Below are positions 1 to 7,819 of a stretch of 64,000 nucleotides of DNA, in pieces. Position 1 is the stretch's first letter. Each line of letters starts with the position of its first letter. A program made the translations under genes and the position numbers. The notes beneath the pieces are model-generated. The model was not told the origin of the DNA and searched no databases. It was given only the letters and a program-made list of their open reading frames with translations. This stretch comes from Citrobacter youngae ATCC 29220 (GTDB lineage Bacteria > Pseudomonadota > Gammaproteobacteria > Enterobacterales > Enterobacteriaceae), in assembly GCF_000155975.1 (NCBI RefSeq), contig NZ_GG730299.1:2041713-2105712 (forward strand), in the 5' to 3' direction.

Positions 1-519
1 ATTCTTACGCGGAAAAACGACGCAGAAGGGGTTGGTGCCAAAACGACTATCGCGGCCGTGGAACGGTGCGACCATCGGGATGCCCACCACATTCACAAAA
101 TGTACAGAGACAAAACCTGCCGCCGCACATTGTTCTGCCCAGTAACCGATACGTCCGATATGGTGCGAATTATGTAACGCTACGGCGGCGATGCCGTACT
201 GGCGCGCTTTTTCAATCCCCAGCGTAATTGCTTCGTGCGCCGCCACCTGGCCAAATGCGCAATCGCCATCAAGCGTAATCACCGCCCCCGCATCTTTGAC
301 CACTTTGGCATGACGGTTGATCTGCAGATGTCCCTGCGAGAAGGAACGAATATAGCTTGGGATCATGCCGATACCGTGGGAGTCGTGCCCGGCGAGGTTA
401 GAGGCAATCAGATGATCGGCCACCAGCCGCGCTTCCTGCTCGTTACTCCCCATCTGGTGAAAAACGGCCTGAATAAAGGCGTGCAGCGTCGGCACATGGA
501 AGCGATGTCCACTGTTCAT
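1..519 (-). CDS. ybiC: YbiC/HcxB, malate/L-lactate dehydrogenase-family oxidoreductase (3' end beyond window)
   Basis: Only the N-terminal 173 residues are in the window; the gene runs off the left edge. The product starts MNSGHRFHVPTLHAF and contains the conserved stretches GHDSHGIGMIPSY and HNSHHIGRIGYWAEQ of the NAD(P)-dependent 2-hydroxyacid dehydrogenase family that includes YbiC, YlbC and plant-type malate/ureidoglycolate dehydrogenases. The start is the ATG at 519, preceded by a good AGGAG five bases upstream. It lies 161 bp downstream of ybiB on the same strand, as in E. coli dinG-ybiB-ybiC. The E. coli protein has been linked to reduction of 2-oxo acids (hydroxycarboxylate dehydrogenase B); the physiological substrate is not evident from sequence. 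Confidence 0.9.
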   Translation of the reverse strand, partial: MNSGHRFHVPTLHAFIQAVFHQMGSNEQEARLVADHLIASNLAGHDSHGIGMIPSYIRSFSQGHLQINRHAKVVKDAGAVITLDGDCAFGQVAAHEAITLGIEKARQYGIAAVALHNSHHIGRIGYWAEQCAAAGFVSVHFVNVVGIPMVAPFHGRDSRFGTNPFCVVFPRKN

Positions 520-680
520 TGTTATCTCCTGTTGTGTTGCGTGTTTGTTGTGTTTCTTATTTTTCAACAAACTATGCTGCGCCACGGCAGTCAGGAGATC
601 AATAAACGTGCAGAAATTTCACGTTGTTACAAAGGATGAACCGACAGGCCAGGCAAAAGGCCCGTCGGAAGCACGAAAAA

Positions 681-1649
681 TCAGAAGCTTTGCCCGACGC
701 GGGCCAGACCTTCAGCCAGCGTTGCGGATTCACCGGTTGCGACCAGGCAGCAGGCCATCTGAATTTTCAACGAGGCCGGAACCGGCTCGCTTCCCGCCAG
801 ACAACGCTCAATCCAGCGCGCGGTGGTTTCCGGATCTTTTGCCACCGGCAGCGGTACCGGCTCGTCGGGCATCTCACTCTGACGGTCCTGCAGCACTCGC
901 ACACCGGATGAATCTATCAGGCTTATCTGCGGACAGCGCTGCGGGTTGGCATACACCTCGCCTTCCGTACCGTGCATCAACAGGCCGCGACCACCGATGT
1001 CGCTAAAGAATTTCGCCACCCGCGACACGTATTCCGGGTGGGAGACGCTGGAAAGACGCAGCGCGGCATCTTCAGCAAACGGGGTGGCTAATTTAGCCAG
1101 CGTATGCGCGCTGTTACGCACCCCCATTCTCCAGCGCATCGCCAGCTGTTTCTCCAGCGGAGGACACAGCGCGCTCACCGGAATAAACACCGGCTCATGA
1201 CCATCAAGTTTTGCCTGCGCCTGCCCCGCATGCAGCGTTGGCGTAATGCCCATCAGTTCGAAAATGGTTTCTGTCAGCACGCGGGTGGGATCTTCGCTGA
1301 CGCCGTGCACCACCACCGGGAAGCCCAGCTTGTGCAGCAAAATTGCCAGCAACGGGGTCAGATTCGCCTGCTTGCGCGCGCCGTTATAGCTGGGAATAAC
1401 AATGGGCATGGGTTTGGCAACCGGCGGCGTCAGGCGAATGGTATGGTTCTGCATCGCTTCGTAAAAGCCCAGCATCTCCGCTTCACCCTCGCCTTTAATA
1501 CGCAGCGCAATCAGCACGCCGCCCATTTCAAGGTCGGGGACATCGCCGTTCAGCATATGGGTATACAGTCCGCGAGCAGTATCCTTATCAAGGTCACGCG
1601 CGTGATTTTTCCCTCGCCCAATCTCTTTGATGATTTTGCGGTAATCCAT
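681..1649 (-). CDS. ybiB: YbiB, TrpD2-family nucleic-acid-binding protein
   Basis: 322 residues, nearly the same length as E. coli YbiB, starting MDYRKIIKEIGRGKNHARDL. The family shares the anthranilate phosphoribosyltransferase (TrpD) fold but lacks that activity; E. coli YbiB binds single-stranded nucleic acids as a dimer. The glycine-rich phosphoribosyl-binding stretch is degenerate, and basic residues near the N terminus fit nucleic-acid binding. It follows dinG on the same strand after 29 bp with no terminator visible between them, so it should be co-transcribed from the LexA-controlled dinG promoter and belong to the SOS response. Identity is certain at family level; its cellular job remains unclear. 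Confidence 0.93.
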   Translation of the reverse strand: MDYRKIIKEIGRGKNHARDLDKDTARGLYTHMLNGDVPDLEMGGVLIALRIKGEGEAEMLGFYEAMQNHTIRLTPPVAKPMPIVIPSYNGARKQANLTPLLAILLHKLGFPVVVHGVSEDPTRVLTETIFELMGITPTLHAGQAQAKLDGHEPVFIPVSALCPPLEKQLAMRWRMGVRNSAHTLAKLATPFAEDAALRLSSVSHPEYVSRVAKFFSDIGGRGLLMHGTEGEVYANPQRCPQISLIDSSGVRVLQDRQSEMPDEPVPLPVAKDPETTARWIERCLAGSEPVPASLKIQMACCLVATGESATLAEGLARVGQSF

Positions 1650-1678
1650 CGATAACTCCTTGCCTGTTGCTCACATCG

Positions 1679-3829
1679 TTAACGCCGACGGCGGCGCGTG
1701 GGTTTCACTTTTTCTTTTGGTTTTACTATAACGTCTGGCACCGCAGGTTGCTCTATCGGAAATATGGGTAACGCATTCAGCAAACGCTTGCCGTAGTTTT
1801 TGGTCAATAACCGCTTATCGTAGATAACGACTTCGCCCCAGCAGCCGTGACTACGGATGAGTCGCCCGACCTGCTGGATCAAATTGAACGACGCCGCCGG
1901 TAAACTCTGCACCTCAAAGGGATAGCGGTTCAGGCTTTTTAGCCATTCGCCTTCGGTGATCACTACCGGACTGTCGATTGGCGGAAAGGCAATTTTGTGA
2001 ATATGCACCTGGGTCAGCAGGTCGCCTTTCAAATCCAGACCTTCGGCAAAAGACTGCAGCCCGACCAGCACGCTGCGCTCGCCGTTTTGTACCCGGTTGC
2101 GGTGTAGCTCCACCAGACGATAGCGCGGCTGATCGCCCTGTACCAGCAACAGCAGACGCAGATCGGTCACGTGTTCAAGAAAACGCTGCATCGCCCGACC
2201 GCTGGCAAACAGCACCAGCATGCCCTGATGCTTTTTGCTTTCCAGCTGTTCGCGAAAATAGGCGGCCATTTCCGCGATATGCTGCTCTTCGTTCTCCATC
2301 AACGGTTCATAGCGCATCTGCGGAATAACAATTTTGCCTTGCTCAACATGATTAAACGGTGAATCGAGCGCGACGAAGCGGTCCCCGGCCTTTTCTTTCA
2401 GGCCGCTCATCTCTTGCAGGCGCGAGAAGCTGTTGAGCGAACGCAGCGTGGCGGAGGTGACGATAATATGCGGTACGCTGCGCCACAGCAGCCTTTCCAG
2501 TTGATCGCTGACGCGGATCCCTACGCAGTGAAACCAGACGTGGATCTGCCCGTCACGCACTTCGCGCGTCGCCCATTTACTCACCGGCGCGCCTGACGAC
2601 TGCGCCAGCGAGGCCAGCCGCCACAGCTTGCTTTGCGCTTCGAACATGCCCAGCGCCCGGTTCATCTGCAGAATAACCCGATGCAGACGCACAATATCGT
2701 GAGTGCCGGTTTTTTCGCTGAGATCGTTAAGGAACAGTTCCGCCAGACCGCGCAGCATTTCCGTGAGCTTCGCCAGACGCTGGCAAATCTCCATCACTTC
2801 GGCGGGCAGTTCACCCATCGCAAAGCGGTGCTCGGCTTCCTGGGTGGCGGGCATATACAGATTAAGAATGTTATTGAGCGAAGAAATCAGTTCATACAGT
2901 TCTTCGCAGTGGCCGTTCAGACGCTCGGCATTTGCCAGCGGCGGCGTGGTTTTGGGGCGAAACTGCTCCAGGCAGGTTGCCACTAACTTACAAAACAGAT
3001 CCAACTGCAGCCGATACCAGGGGGCGCTGATTTCCGCGCTCATCTCCAGCGCATCGCGCGCAACGTCCGGCAAGTGGTGGCCTTCATCAAGCACCAGCAG
3101 CAGATTTTTCGCCTCCGGCAGCACGGCCTCGCTTTCCATGGCTGCCATCACCAGCGCGTGGTTGGCCACCACCACTTCGGCTTCCTGGATTTCCCGGCGG
3201 GCGACAAAAAAAGGGCATTCACGATAATAGTGACAATTCCGATTCAGACAGCTGGCTTTATCGGTGCTCAGGCGTTGCCAGAGCCCGTCGTCGATGGCGA
3301 TATCCGTATGATCGCGCAGCCCATCCCATTTATAGGTGTCGAGGTCGCCTTTCAGCCTGGCACAGCGCTTTTGTTCTTCCTGGTTATTTGGCGTCAGGTC
3401 ATCGTCGAGAAAGGCCAGCAGATCCTGCTGATTGGGTTCGGTACTGGCAAGCGCCGCTAAGTTACGCGGGCAGACATAGCGCCCACGACCGAACGCGGCG
3501 GTAAAACGCAGGTCGGGAATAATTTTGCGCAGCAGCGGCAAATCTTTGCTGTAGATCTGATCCTGCAAGGCGACGTTGGCGGTGCTGACCACCAGCGTTT
3601 TTTGTTCTTCACGGGCAATAGCGATTCCCGGAATTAAATAGGACAGGGTTTTCCCCACCCCGGTTGGCGCTTCAATTGCCAGATGCCGCCCTTCTTCCCC
3701 GGAGAGCGTTTTCGCGACGTCAGCAATCATCTGCCGCTGCGGTGCACGGGGGATAAAGTCGGGGATCTGTTCCTGAAGCGCCTTATACCAGGCGGCGATT
3801 TGCGCTTTCAGCGCAGCCGTAAGTGCCAT
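1679..3829 (-). CDS. dinG: DinG, iron-sulfur ATP-dependent 5'-3' DNA helicase
   Basis: 716 residues starting MALTAALKAQIAAWYKALQE, exactly the E. coli length; the in-frame ATG at 3874 would add 15 residues and place the LexA box inside the gene, so it was rejected. XPD/Rad3-type superfamily 2 helicase. Walker A is APTGVGKT near residue 50. Four cluster cysteines lie in GRYVCPRN and in the CLNRNC...REC stretch around residues 194-205. The DEGHH box is near 250 and the motif VI region QQVGRLIRS is near the C terminus. The protein unwinds D-loops, R-loops and DNA-RNA hybrids during replication-transcription conflict. The C terminus is a run of arginines. It heads the operon with ybiB; a LexA box lies 15 bp upstream of the start. 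Confidence 0.97.
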   Translation of the reverse strand: MALTAALKAQIAAWYKALQEQIPDFIPRAPQRQMIADVAKTLSGEEGRHLAIEAPTGVGKTLSYLIPGIAIAREEQKTLVVSTANVALQDQIYSKDLPLLRKIIPDLRFTAAFGRGRYVCPRNLAALASTEPNQQDLLAFLDDDLTPNNQEEQKRCARLKGDLDTYKWDGLRDHTDIAIDDGLWQRLSTDKASCLNRNCHYYRECPFFVARREIQEAEVVVANHALVMAAMESEAVLPEAKNLLLVLDEGHHLPDVARDALEMSAEISAPWYRLQLDLFCKLVATCLEQFRPKTTPPLANAERLNGHCEELYELISSLNNILNLYMPATQEAEHRFAMGELPAEVMEICQRLAKLTEMLRGLAELFLNDLSEKTGTHDIVRLHRVILQMNRALGMFEAQSKLWRLASLAQSSGAPVSKWATREVRDGQIHVWFHCVGIRVSDQLERLLWRSVPHIIVTSATLRSLNSFSRLQEMSGLKEKAGDRFVALDSPFNHVEQGKIVIPQMRYEPLMENEEQHIAEMAAYFREQLESKKHQGMLVLFASGRAMQRFLEHVTDLRLLLLVQGDQPRYRLVELHRNRVQNGERSVLVGLQSFAEGLDLKGDLLTQVHIHKIAFPPIDSPVVITEGEWLKSLNRYPFEVQSLPAASFNLIQQVGRLIRSHGCWGEVVIYDKRLLTKNYGKRLLNALPIFPIEQPAVPDVIVKPKEKVKPTRRRRR

Positions 3830-3843
3830 GAGAAAACCTGAAA

Positions 3844-3863
3844 TACTGTATAAACAGCCACTA
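3844..3863 (-). promoter_or_regulatory. LexA (SOS) box of dinG
   Basis: On the minus strand this 20-mer reads TAGTGGCTGTTTATACAGTA, matching most of the SOS consensus with the CTG...CAG core, and is virtually the site known upstream of E. coli dinG. It sits just upstream of the chosen dinG start and so should repress dinG-ybiB until DNA damage. Confidence 0.88.
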
Positions 3864-3938
3864 TTGTGGCACATTTCAGGCGTTGGATGTACCTTTTTCC
3901 CCCATTCTGGAAAGCGCTTCGCAGCGCTGACTTAAATT

Positions 3939-4004
3939 GCCGGAAGGCGGCTTACACCCTGTTCGGCCTACAGTTAGGTACATTGCAGGCCGAATAAACG
4001 CGTC
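3939..4004. repeat. REP/BIME-like palindromic element
   Basis: GCCGGAAGGCGGC and an inverted GGCCGAATAAACGC-type unit, with two GGCCTACAG/CAGGCC arms, form a REP pair between the 3' end of the DASS transporter gene and the dinG promoter. It may protect the transporter mRNA 3' end or help insulate dinG from read-through. Confidence 0.7.
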
Positions 4005-4006
4005 GG

Positions 4007-5428
4007 CTAATAGTATCCCAGTAACTTCCACCACAGCATACCCACGGCAAAAATGATAATGACATTTGCCGTCACCACACAGAGGTTGATTTTGTAAAAG
4101 CGCGGGCGTTCAAAATAGCCCTGGGCAAAATAGATAGGGCCAGGTCCACCACCGTATTCCGTATTGCCCCACATCAGATTACTGAAGATACCAAAGCAGA
4201 TCGCGACCATCATCGGCGGCGCGCCCGCAGCGATCGCCGTTGCCGCAAAAGGGGCATACAGCGCAGCCACGTGCCCGGTAGCGGTCGCAAAGAGATAATG
4301 GACGTAAATATAGAGGATCCCCAGCAAAATAAAGGACTCTATCGCGCCAAATCCCTGAATACCGCTGCCCAGTTTTATCGTCATCCATTTAATAAAACCC
4401 AGATCGGCAAGACCGGTCGCCAGGCTAATAATGACGCTAAACCAGATTACCGTATCCCACGCGGCATGGTCATTGAGCAGACTTTTCCAACTGACTGCGC
4501 CAGAGGCGAAAAGATAAGCGGCCAACCCCAGTCCGACCGAAGTTGCCGATAATCCCGTGATTAAGCTGGTGCCCCATCCGACCAATGCCAACACAAAGCC
4601 AAACGCGACCTTTTTCTCGTTACTGCTCATCGCACCGAGTTCGCCGAGCGCCTGCTTACCCATCGCTTTTGCCTCTGGTGTACGTTTAAGCTCAGGATCC
4701 AGCAATTTATAGACCAGAAGCGGCATCAAACAGAAACAGGCCATCGCAGGAACAACAGCGGAAATAAACCACCCGCCCCAGGTTATCTCAACGCCTAATG
4801 AGGATTTAGCCAGACTCGCCACCAGCGGATTTGCCGCCATCCCGGTGAGGAATATCGCCCCGGTAATAGGCGTAAACTGAAAGCACACCATGGTTAAGAA
4901 ATCACCAATACGCTTACCGGTTACTCCTGGAGCCGAGCCTAATACATCATTGATTGAACGAGTGATAGGGAAAATAATCCCTCCGGAACGGGCTGTCACT
5001 GACGGCATTGCCGGAGCCATTATCAGATCGGATACCCCCAGCGAGTAGGCGATACCCAGGCTGCTGCCGCCAAATAACGATAACATTTTATACGCAATAC
5101 GTTTCCCGAGCCCTGAAGTAACAAACCCCAGAGAAAGAACATAGGCGCAGAAGATGAGCCATACCGTACCGGAAGCAAACCCTGACAGCGCTTTCGCCTC
5201 TGGCAAGGTCTTGGTAAAAATCACCACACAAAGCGCAATCAACATTACCGCCCCCGAAGGGAGCGGTTGGGTAAGAATGGCGGCAATGGTCGCGGCAAAA
5301 ATAGCAAACATATGCCAGGCCTGAGGCGTCAGACCATCAGGTACGGGATAAAACCAAATCATCCCCCCAATCGCCAGCGGTATCAGGAACGCCAGAATGG
5401 ATTTTCCCGCGACAGAATTCGTTGACAT
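4007..5428 (-). CDS. DASS-family divalent anion:sodium/anion symporter, substrate unknown
   Basis: 473 residues, strongly hydrophobic, with about a dozen membrane segments. It carries family landmarks: the SVTARSGGI motif near residue 143, aligned with SNTARAGGI in YbhI of this same window, and the C-terminal WGNTEYGGGPGPIYFAQGYF stretch, aligned with YGGAAGPVIFGVGY in YbhI. This is the CitT/TtdT/SLC13 group that moves di- and tricarboxylates (citrate, tartrate, succinate), often by exchange. It is 33 bp downstream of the lyase gene on the same strand with its own AAGGAT ribosome site, so the two form an operon. The pairing suggests it imports the lyase substrate. No E. coli K-12 gene occupies this position. 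Confidence 0.88.
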   Translation of the reverse strand: MSTNSVAGKSILAFLIPLAIGGMIWFYPVPDGLTPQAWHMFAIFAATIAAILTQPLPSGAVMLIALCVVIFTKTLPEAKALSGFASGTVWLIFCAYVLSLGFVTSGLGKRIAYKMLSLFGGSSLGIAYSLGVSDLIMAPAMPSVTARSGGIIFPITRSINDVLGSAPGVTGKRIGDFLTMVCFQFTPITGAIFLTGMAANPLVASLAKSSLGVEITWGGWFISAVVPAMACFCLMPLLVYKLLDPELKRTPEAKAMGKQALGELGAMSSNEKKVAFGFVLALVGWGTSLITGLSATSVGLGLAAYLFASGAVSWKSLLNDHAAWDTVIWFSVIISLATGLADLGFIKWMTIKLGSGIQGFGAIESFILLGILYIYVHYLFATATGHVAALYAPFAATAIAAGAPPMMVAICFGIFSNLMWGNTEYGGGPGPIYFAQGYFERPRFYKINLCVVTANVIIIFAVGMLWWKLLGYY

Positions 5429-5461
5429 AAAAATATCCTTATTCCGTTAGCCCGAGAACCT

Positions 5462-6814
5462 TCATTTCTGTGACATATATTTGGCCAGCACCTGATCGAC
5501 CATCGCGGGTGCCATTCCCAGGTAATTTGCCGGGTCGGTCAGTTCTTCAATCAACTGCGGATCCAGTCGTTCAGAGACGGATGGCATCGTATTCAACACA
5601 TCGGCCAGTCGCCCACCCTGTTCGTTGACGATACGGCAGGCGTCGTACACTACATCATGCGCATCCTGACGACCGATGTACGGCGCCAGTCCCATCATGA
5701 CCGCCTCAGCCACAATCAAACCGTTGGTCATACCGAGGTTACGTTTCATCGCCGCTTCATCGACTATCAGCCCCGCCAGCATAAAATTGGCCTGATGCAG
5801 CGCCCCTGCGCTGAGGACGAAACTTTCCGGGATAGCAATCCATTCCGCATGCCACGGCCCGGTCGCCCGCTCCAGATCCTGCACCATCGCATCCAGCATC
5901 AGTCCCGCTTGCTGACGCACGCCTTTGGCGCAGGCCAGCATCAGTTCGCTGGAGATCGGGTTGCGTTTCTGCGGCATGGTACTGCTGGCGCCACGCCCTT
6001 TAACAAACGGTTCATACAGCTCACCAAACTCATTGGCTGCCAGCAACATTACGTCGTAGGCAATCTTACCCAGCGACCCGGTAATCACCGCTAACAGGTT
6101 AACCGCTTCGGCAAAACCATCCCGCGCGACGTGCCAGGTGGACGTTGGAACATTCAGTCCAAGCTCTTCCATCATCGCTTTTTGTACCGCCAGCCCTTTA
6201 TCTCCCAGCGATGCCAGAGTACCAGCAGCACCGGCAAATTCGCCGACCAGTACACGAGGACGCGCCTGGGTAAGACGTTCCGCGTGGCGTTCAAACATAT
6301 CCAGCCAGATGGCCGCTTTATAACCGAAGGTCACGGGCAAAGCCTGTTGTAAATGAGTTCTACCGGCCATCGGCGTATCACGGTAGCGACGCGCGAGATC
6401 AGCGAGCGTTGCACGAAGTTTGTCCATATCGGTTTCAATTAACGTGAACGCATCACGAATTTGCAGGACTACCGCGGTGTCCATAATGTCCTGAGTGGTT
6501 GCCCCCCAGTGCACATAGCCGCCGGATTCGCCAGCCTGTTTAGAAATCTGGTGCACCAACGGTAGGATCGGATAACCCACGATCTCAGTTTCATGACGGA
6601 GCAAATCAAAATCGAGCGTATCGGCATTGCATTTCTCGGCAATTTCCTGCGCCGCCGCCTCCGGAATTACGCCACAGCGAGCCTGGGCTTTGGCCAGCGC
6701 CACTTCCACTTCCACGTATTTGCGCACCAGTTCGCGATCGTCAAACACCGCGCGCATTGCCGGTGTGCCGAAAGAATCCCTGAACAGAACAGAATCAAGT
6801 ACATTCGAAGCCAT
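5462..6814 (-). CDS. Fumarase/aspartase-superfamily lyase (3-carboxymuconate cycloisomerase / adenylosuccinate lyase-like)
   Basis: 450 residues starting MASNVLDSVLFRDSFG after a strong AGGGGG ribosome site. Superfamily regions are intact: GATTQD at 104-109, AGRTHLQQALP with the conserved His at 154, and the mobile-loop signature GASSTMPQKRNP at 275-286 with the catalytic serine. Overall it resembles PcaB-type cycloisomerases and the wider adenylosuccinate-lyase-like group. Members either eliminate fumarate from N-succinyl or related compounds, or lactonise carboxymuconate. No protocatechuate gene is nearby and purB function is unlikely, so a catabolic fumarate-releasing lyase acting on an imported polycarboxylate is my inference. 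It is first gene of an operon with the DASS transporter and divergent from a GntR regulator. Confidence 0.82.
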   Translation of the reverse strand: MASNVLDSVLFRDSFGTPAMRAVFDDRELVRKYVEVEVALAKAQARCGVIPEAAAQEIAEKCNADTLDFDLLRHETEIVGYPILPLVHQISKQAGESGGYVHWGATTQDIMDTAVVLQIRDAFTLIETDMDKLRATLADLARRYRDTPMAGRTHLQQALPVTFGYKAAIWLDMFERHAERLTQARPRVLVGEFAGAAGTLASLGDKGLAVQKAMMEELGLNVPTSTWHVARDGFAEAVNLLAVITGSLGKIAYDVMLLAANEFGELYEPFVKGRGASSTMPQKRNPISSELMLACAKGVRQQAGLMLDAMVQDLERATGPWHAEWIAIPESFVLSAGALHQANFMLAGLIVDEAAMKRNLGMTNGLIVAEAVMMGLAPYIGRQDAHDVVYDACRIVNEQGGRLADVLNTMPSVSERLDPQLIEELTDPANYLGMAPAMVDQVLAKYMSQK

Positions 6815-6888
6815 AAATCCCCCTGGAAAATCTGATAATGATAAGATGCGTGTTTACGGCAGTTTGTTGGATATTCAAACGCCGCCAC

Positions 6889-6974
6889 AATGTCCAGACA
6901 TTATCAAATGTCCGTACATTTAAATGTACGGACATTTATAGTATTCATAAGAAATGTAGGGAATAGTCCGTACA
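6889..6974. promoter_or_regulatory. Operator array of the lyase/GntR divergent promoter region
   Basis: Four related 10-mers lie in the 202 bp between the lyase and GntR starts: TGTCCAGACA (6891-6900), TGTCCGTACA (6909-6918), TGTACGGACA (6925-6934, the inverse of the second) and AGTCCGTACA (6965-6974). They fit the TGTCnnnACA half-palindromes bound by HutC/FadR-type GntR proteins. The position between divergent genes suggests autoregulation plus control of the lyase-transporter operon. Binding is inferred, not shown. Confidence 0.72.
6906..6937. repeat. Perfect 32-bp palindrome between lyase and GntR genes
   Basis: The left arm AAATGTCCGTACATTT is followed directly by its exact reverse complement AAATGTACGGACATTT, with no spacer. 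It contains two of the four putative operator units and is AT-rich at its centre (TTTAAA), so it is the likely core regulatory site. Confidence 0.9.
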
Positions 6975-7016
6975 AATTTTCGTGATAAAGATCACTAATA
7001 TTTTGATGAAACTGCG

Positions 7017-7751
7017 ATGAAAGAATCTCTGTACAAGCGAATAGCACGTGAATTGGCGCAGCAAATTTCGGTGGGAACCTTTGCCCCCGGCTCGCTGTTT
7101 CCTACGGAAATGGAACTGTGCGAAACATGGCAGGTCAGCCGCCACACCATGCGTGAGGCGTTAAGGGAATTAACAGAGCAAGGTCTGATTTCACGGCGTA
7201 AAGGCGCAGGAACCCGCGTTTGCGAACCTAAGGCTAACGGCGTCAATCACCCGCTATCGCATCTTGAGGATTTGTTGCTGCTGGCCAAAAACAATCTGCG
7301 CGTCATCAAGAAAATCGATGAGATTGTGGCGGACATAGAGTTGTCCCAGATGATTGGCTGCCCGCCAGGTTCTCGATGGCTGCACATTGCCAGCACCCGT
7401 GAAGATGCGCAAAACCCGGATGCGCCAATTTGCTGGACCGACAGTTACGCCAGCACGGATTACGCCAAGCTGCGCACGTACATCCGCGATGATCCGCACT
7501 CGTTAATTAGCGATCTGATCGAAACGCACTACGGTATTAAAAGTCATGAAGTTCACCAGACGATTACGGCCGTCGGTGTGCCTAAGAAGATGGCAAAAAT
7601 CCTTAACGTAGCACCTGATTCTCCGGCAATGAGAATTGTGCGCCGCTATCTGGACAGGGAAGGAAAAGTTTTTGAAACGACGATTTCTGTTCATCCGGCA
7701 GGACGCTATACCTGCTCAATCGTGCTGAAATCGCAAAGCTCAGGGGAATGA
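7017..7751 (+). CDS. GntR-family (HutC subfamily, UTRA domain) transcriptional regulator
   Basis: 244 residues. Residues 1-70 are a GntR winged helix (SLYKRIARELAQQI, then FPTEMELCETWQVSRHTMREALRELTEQGLI, then the wing RRKGAGTRV). Roughly residues 90-235 are a UTRA ligand-binding domain, the type in HutC, PhnF and TreR. It is divergent from the lyase-DASS operon, with an operator-like array between them, so it is very probably that operon's ligand-responsive repressor. The ribosome site before the ATG at 7017 is weak, which would keep the regulator scarce. A strong hairpin terminator follows at 7757. The ligand is unknown; an imported carboxylate or the lyase substrate is the natural guess. 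Confidence 0.88.
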   Translation: MKESLYKRIARELAQQISVGTFAPGSLFPTEMELCETWQVSRHTMREALRELTEQGLISRRKGAGTRVCEPKANGVNHPLSHLEDLLLLAKNNLRVIKKIDEIVADIELSQMIGCPPGSRWLHIASTREDAQNPDAPICWTDSYASTDYAKLRTYIRDDPHSLISDLIETHYGIKSHEVHQTITAVGVPKKMAKILNVAPDSPAMRIVRRYLDREGKVFETTISVHPAGRYTCSIVLKSQSSGE

Positions 7752-7756
7752 TTGGC

Positions 7757-7796
7757 CTGGCATGTCTACACAATGTGTAGACATGCCAGCGTTTTT
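7757..7796 (+). terminator. Rho-independent terminator after the GntR gene
   Basis: A perfect 15-bp stem (7757-7771 with 7775-7789) closed by a three-base AAT loop is followed by CGTTTTTAT. It lies six bases after the regulator stop and separates it from convergent rhlE. The stem includes TGTCTACACA and its inverse, resembling the operator units upstream of the same gene. Confidence 0.85.
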
Positions 7797-7819
7797 ATAC
7801 TGCCATACAGCAGAGTAAA

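Noticed and set aside
3829..3874. Longer DinG from the ATG at 3874
   Set aside because: It would put the LexA operator inside the coding region and adds 15 residues lacking in the family.
5462..6814. Assignment of the lyase as pcaB of the protocatechuate pathway
   Set aside because: No other pca gene in the neighbourhood, and the partner is a DASS transporter with a HutC-type regulator; the sequence fits the wider superfamily equally well.
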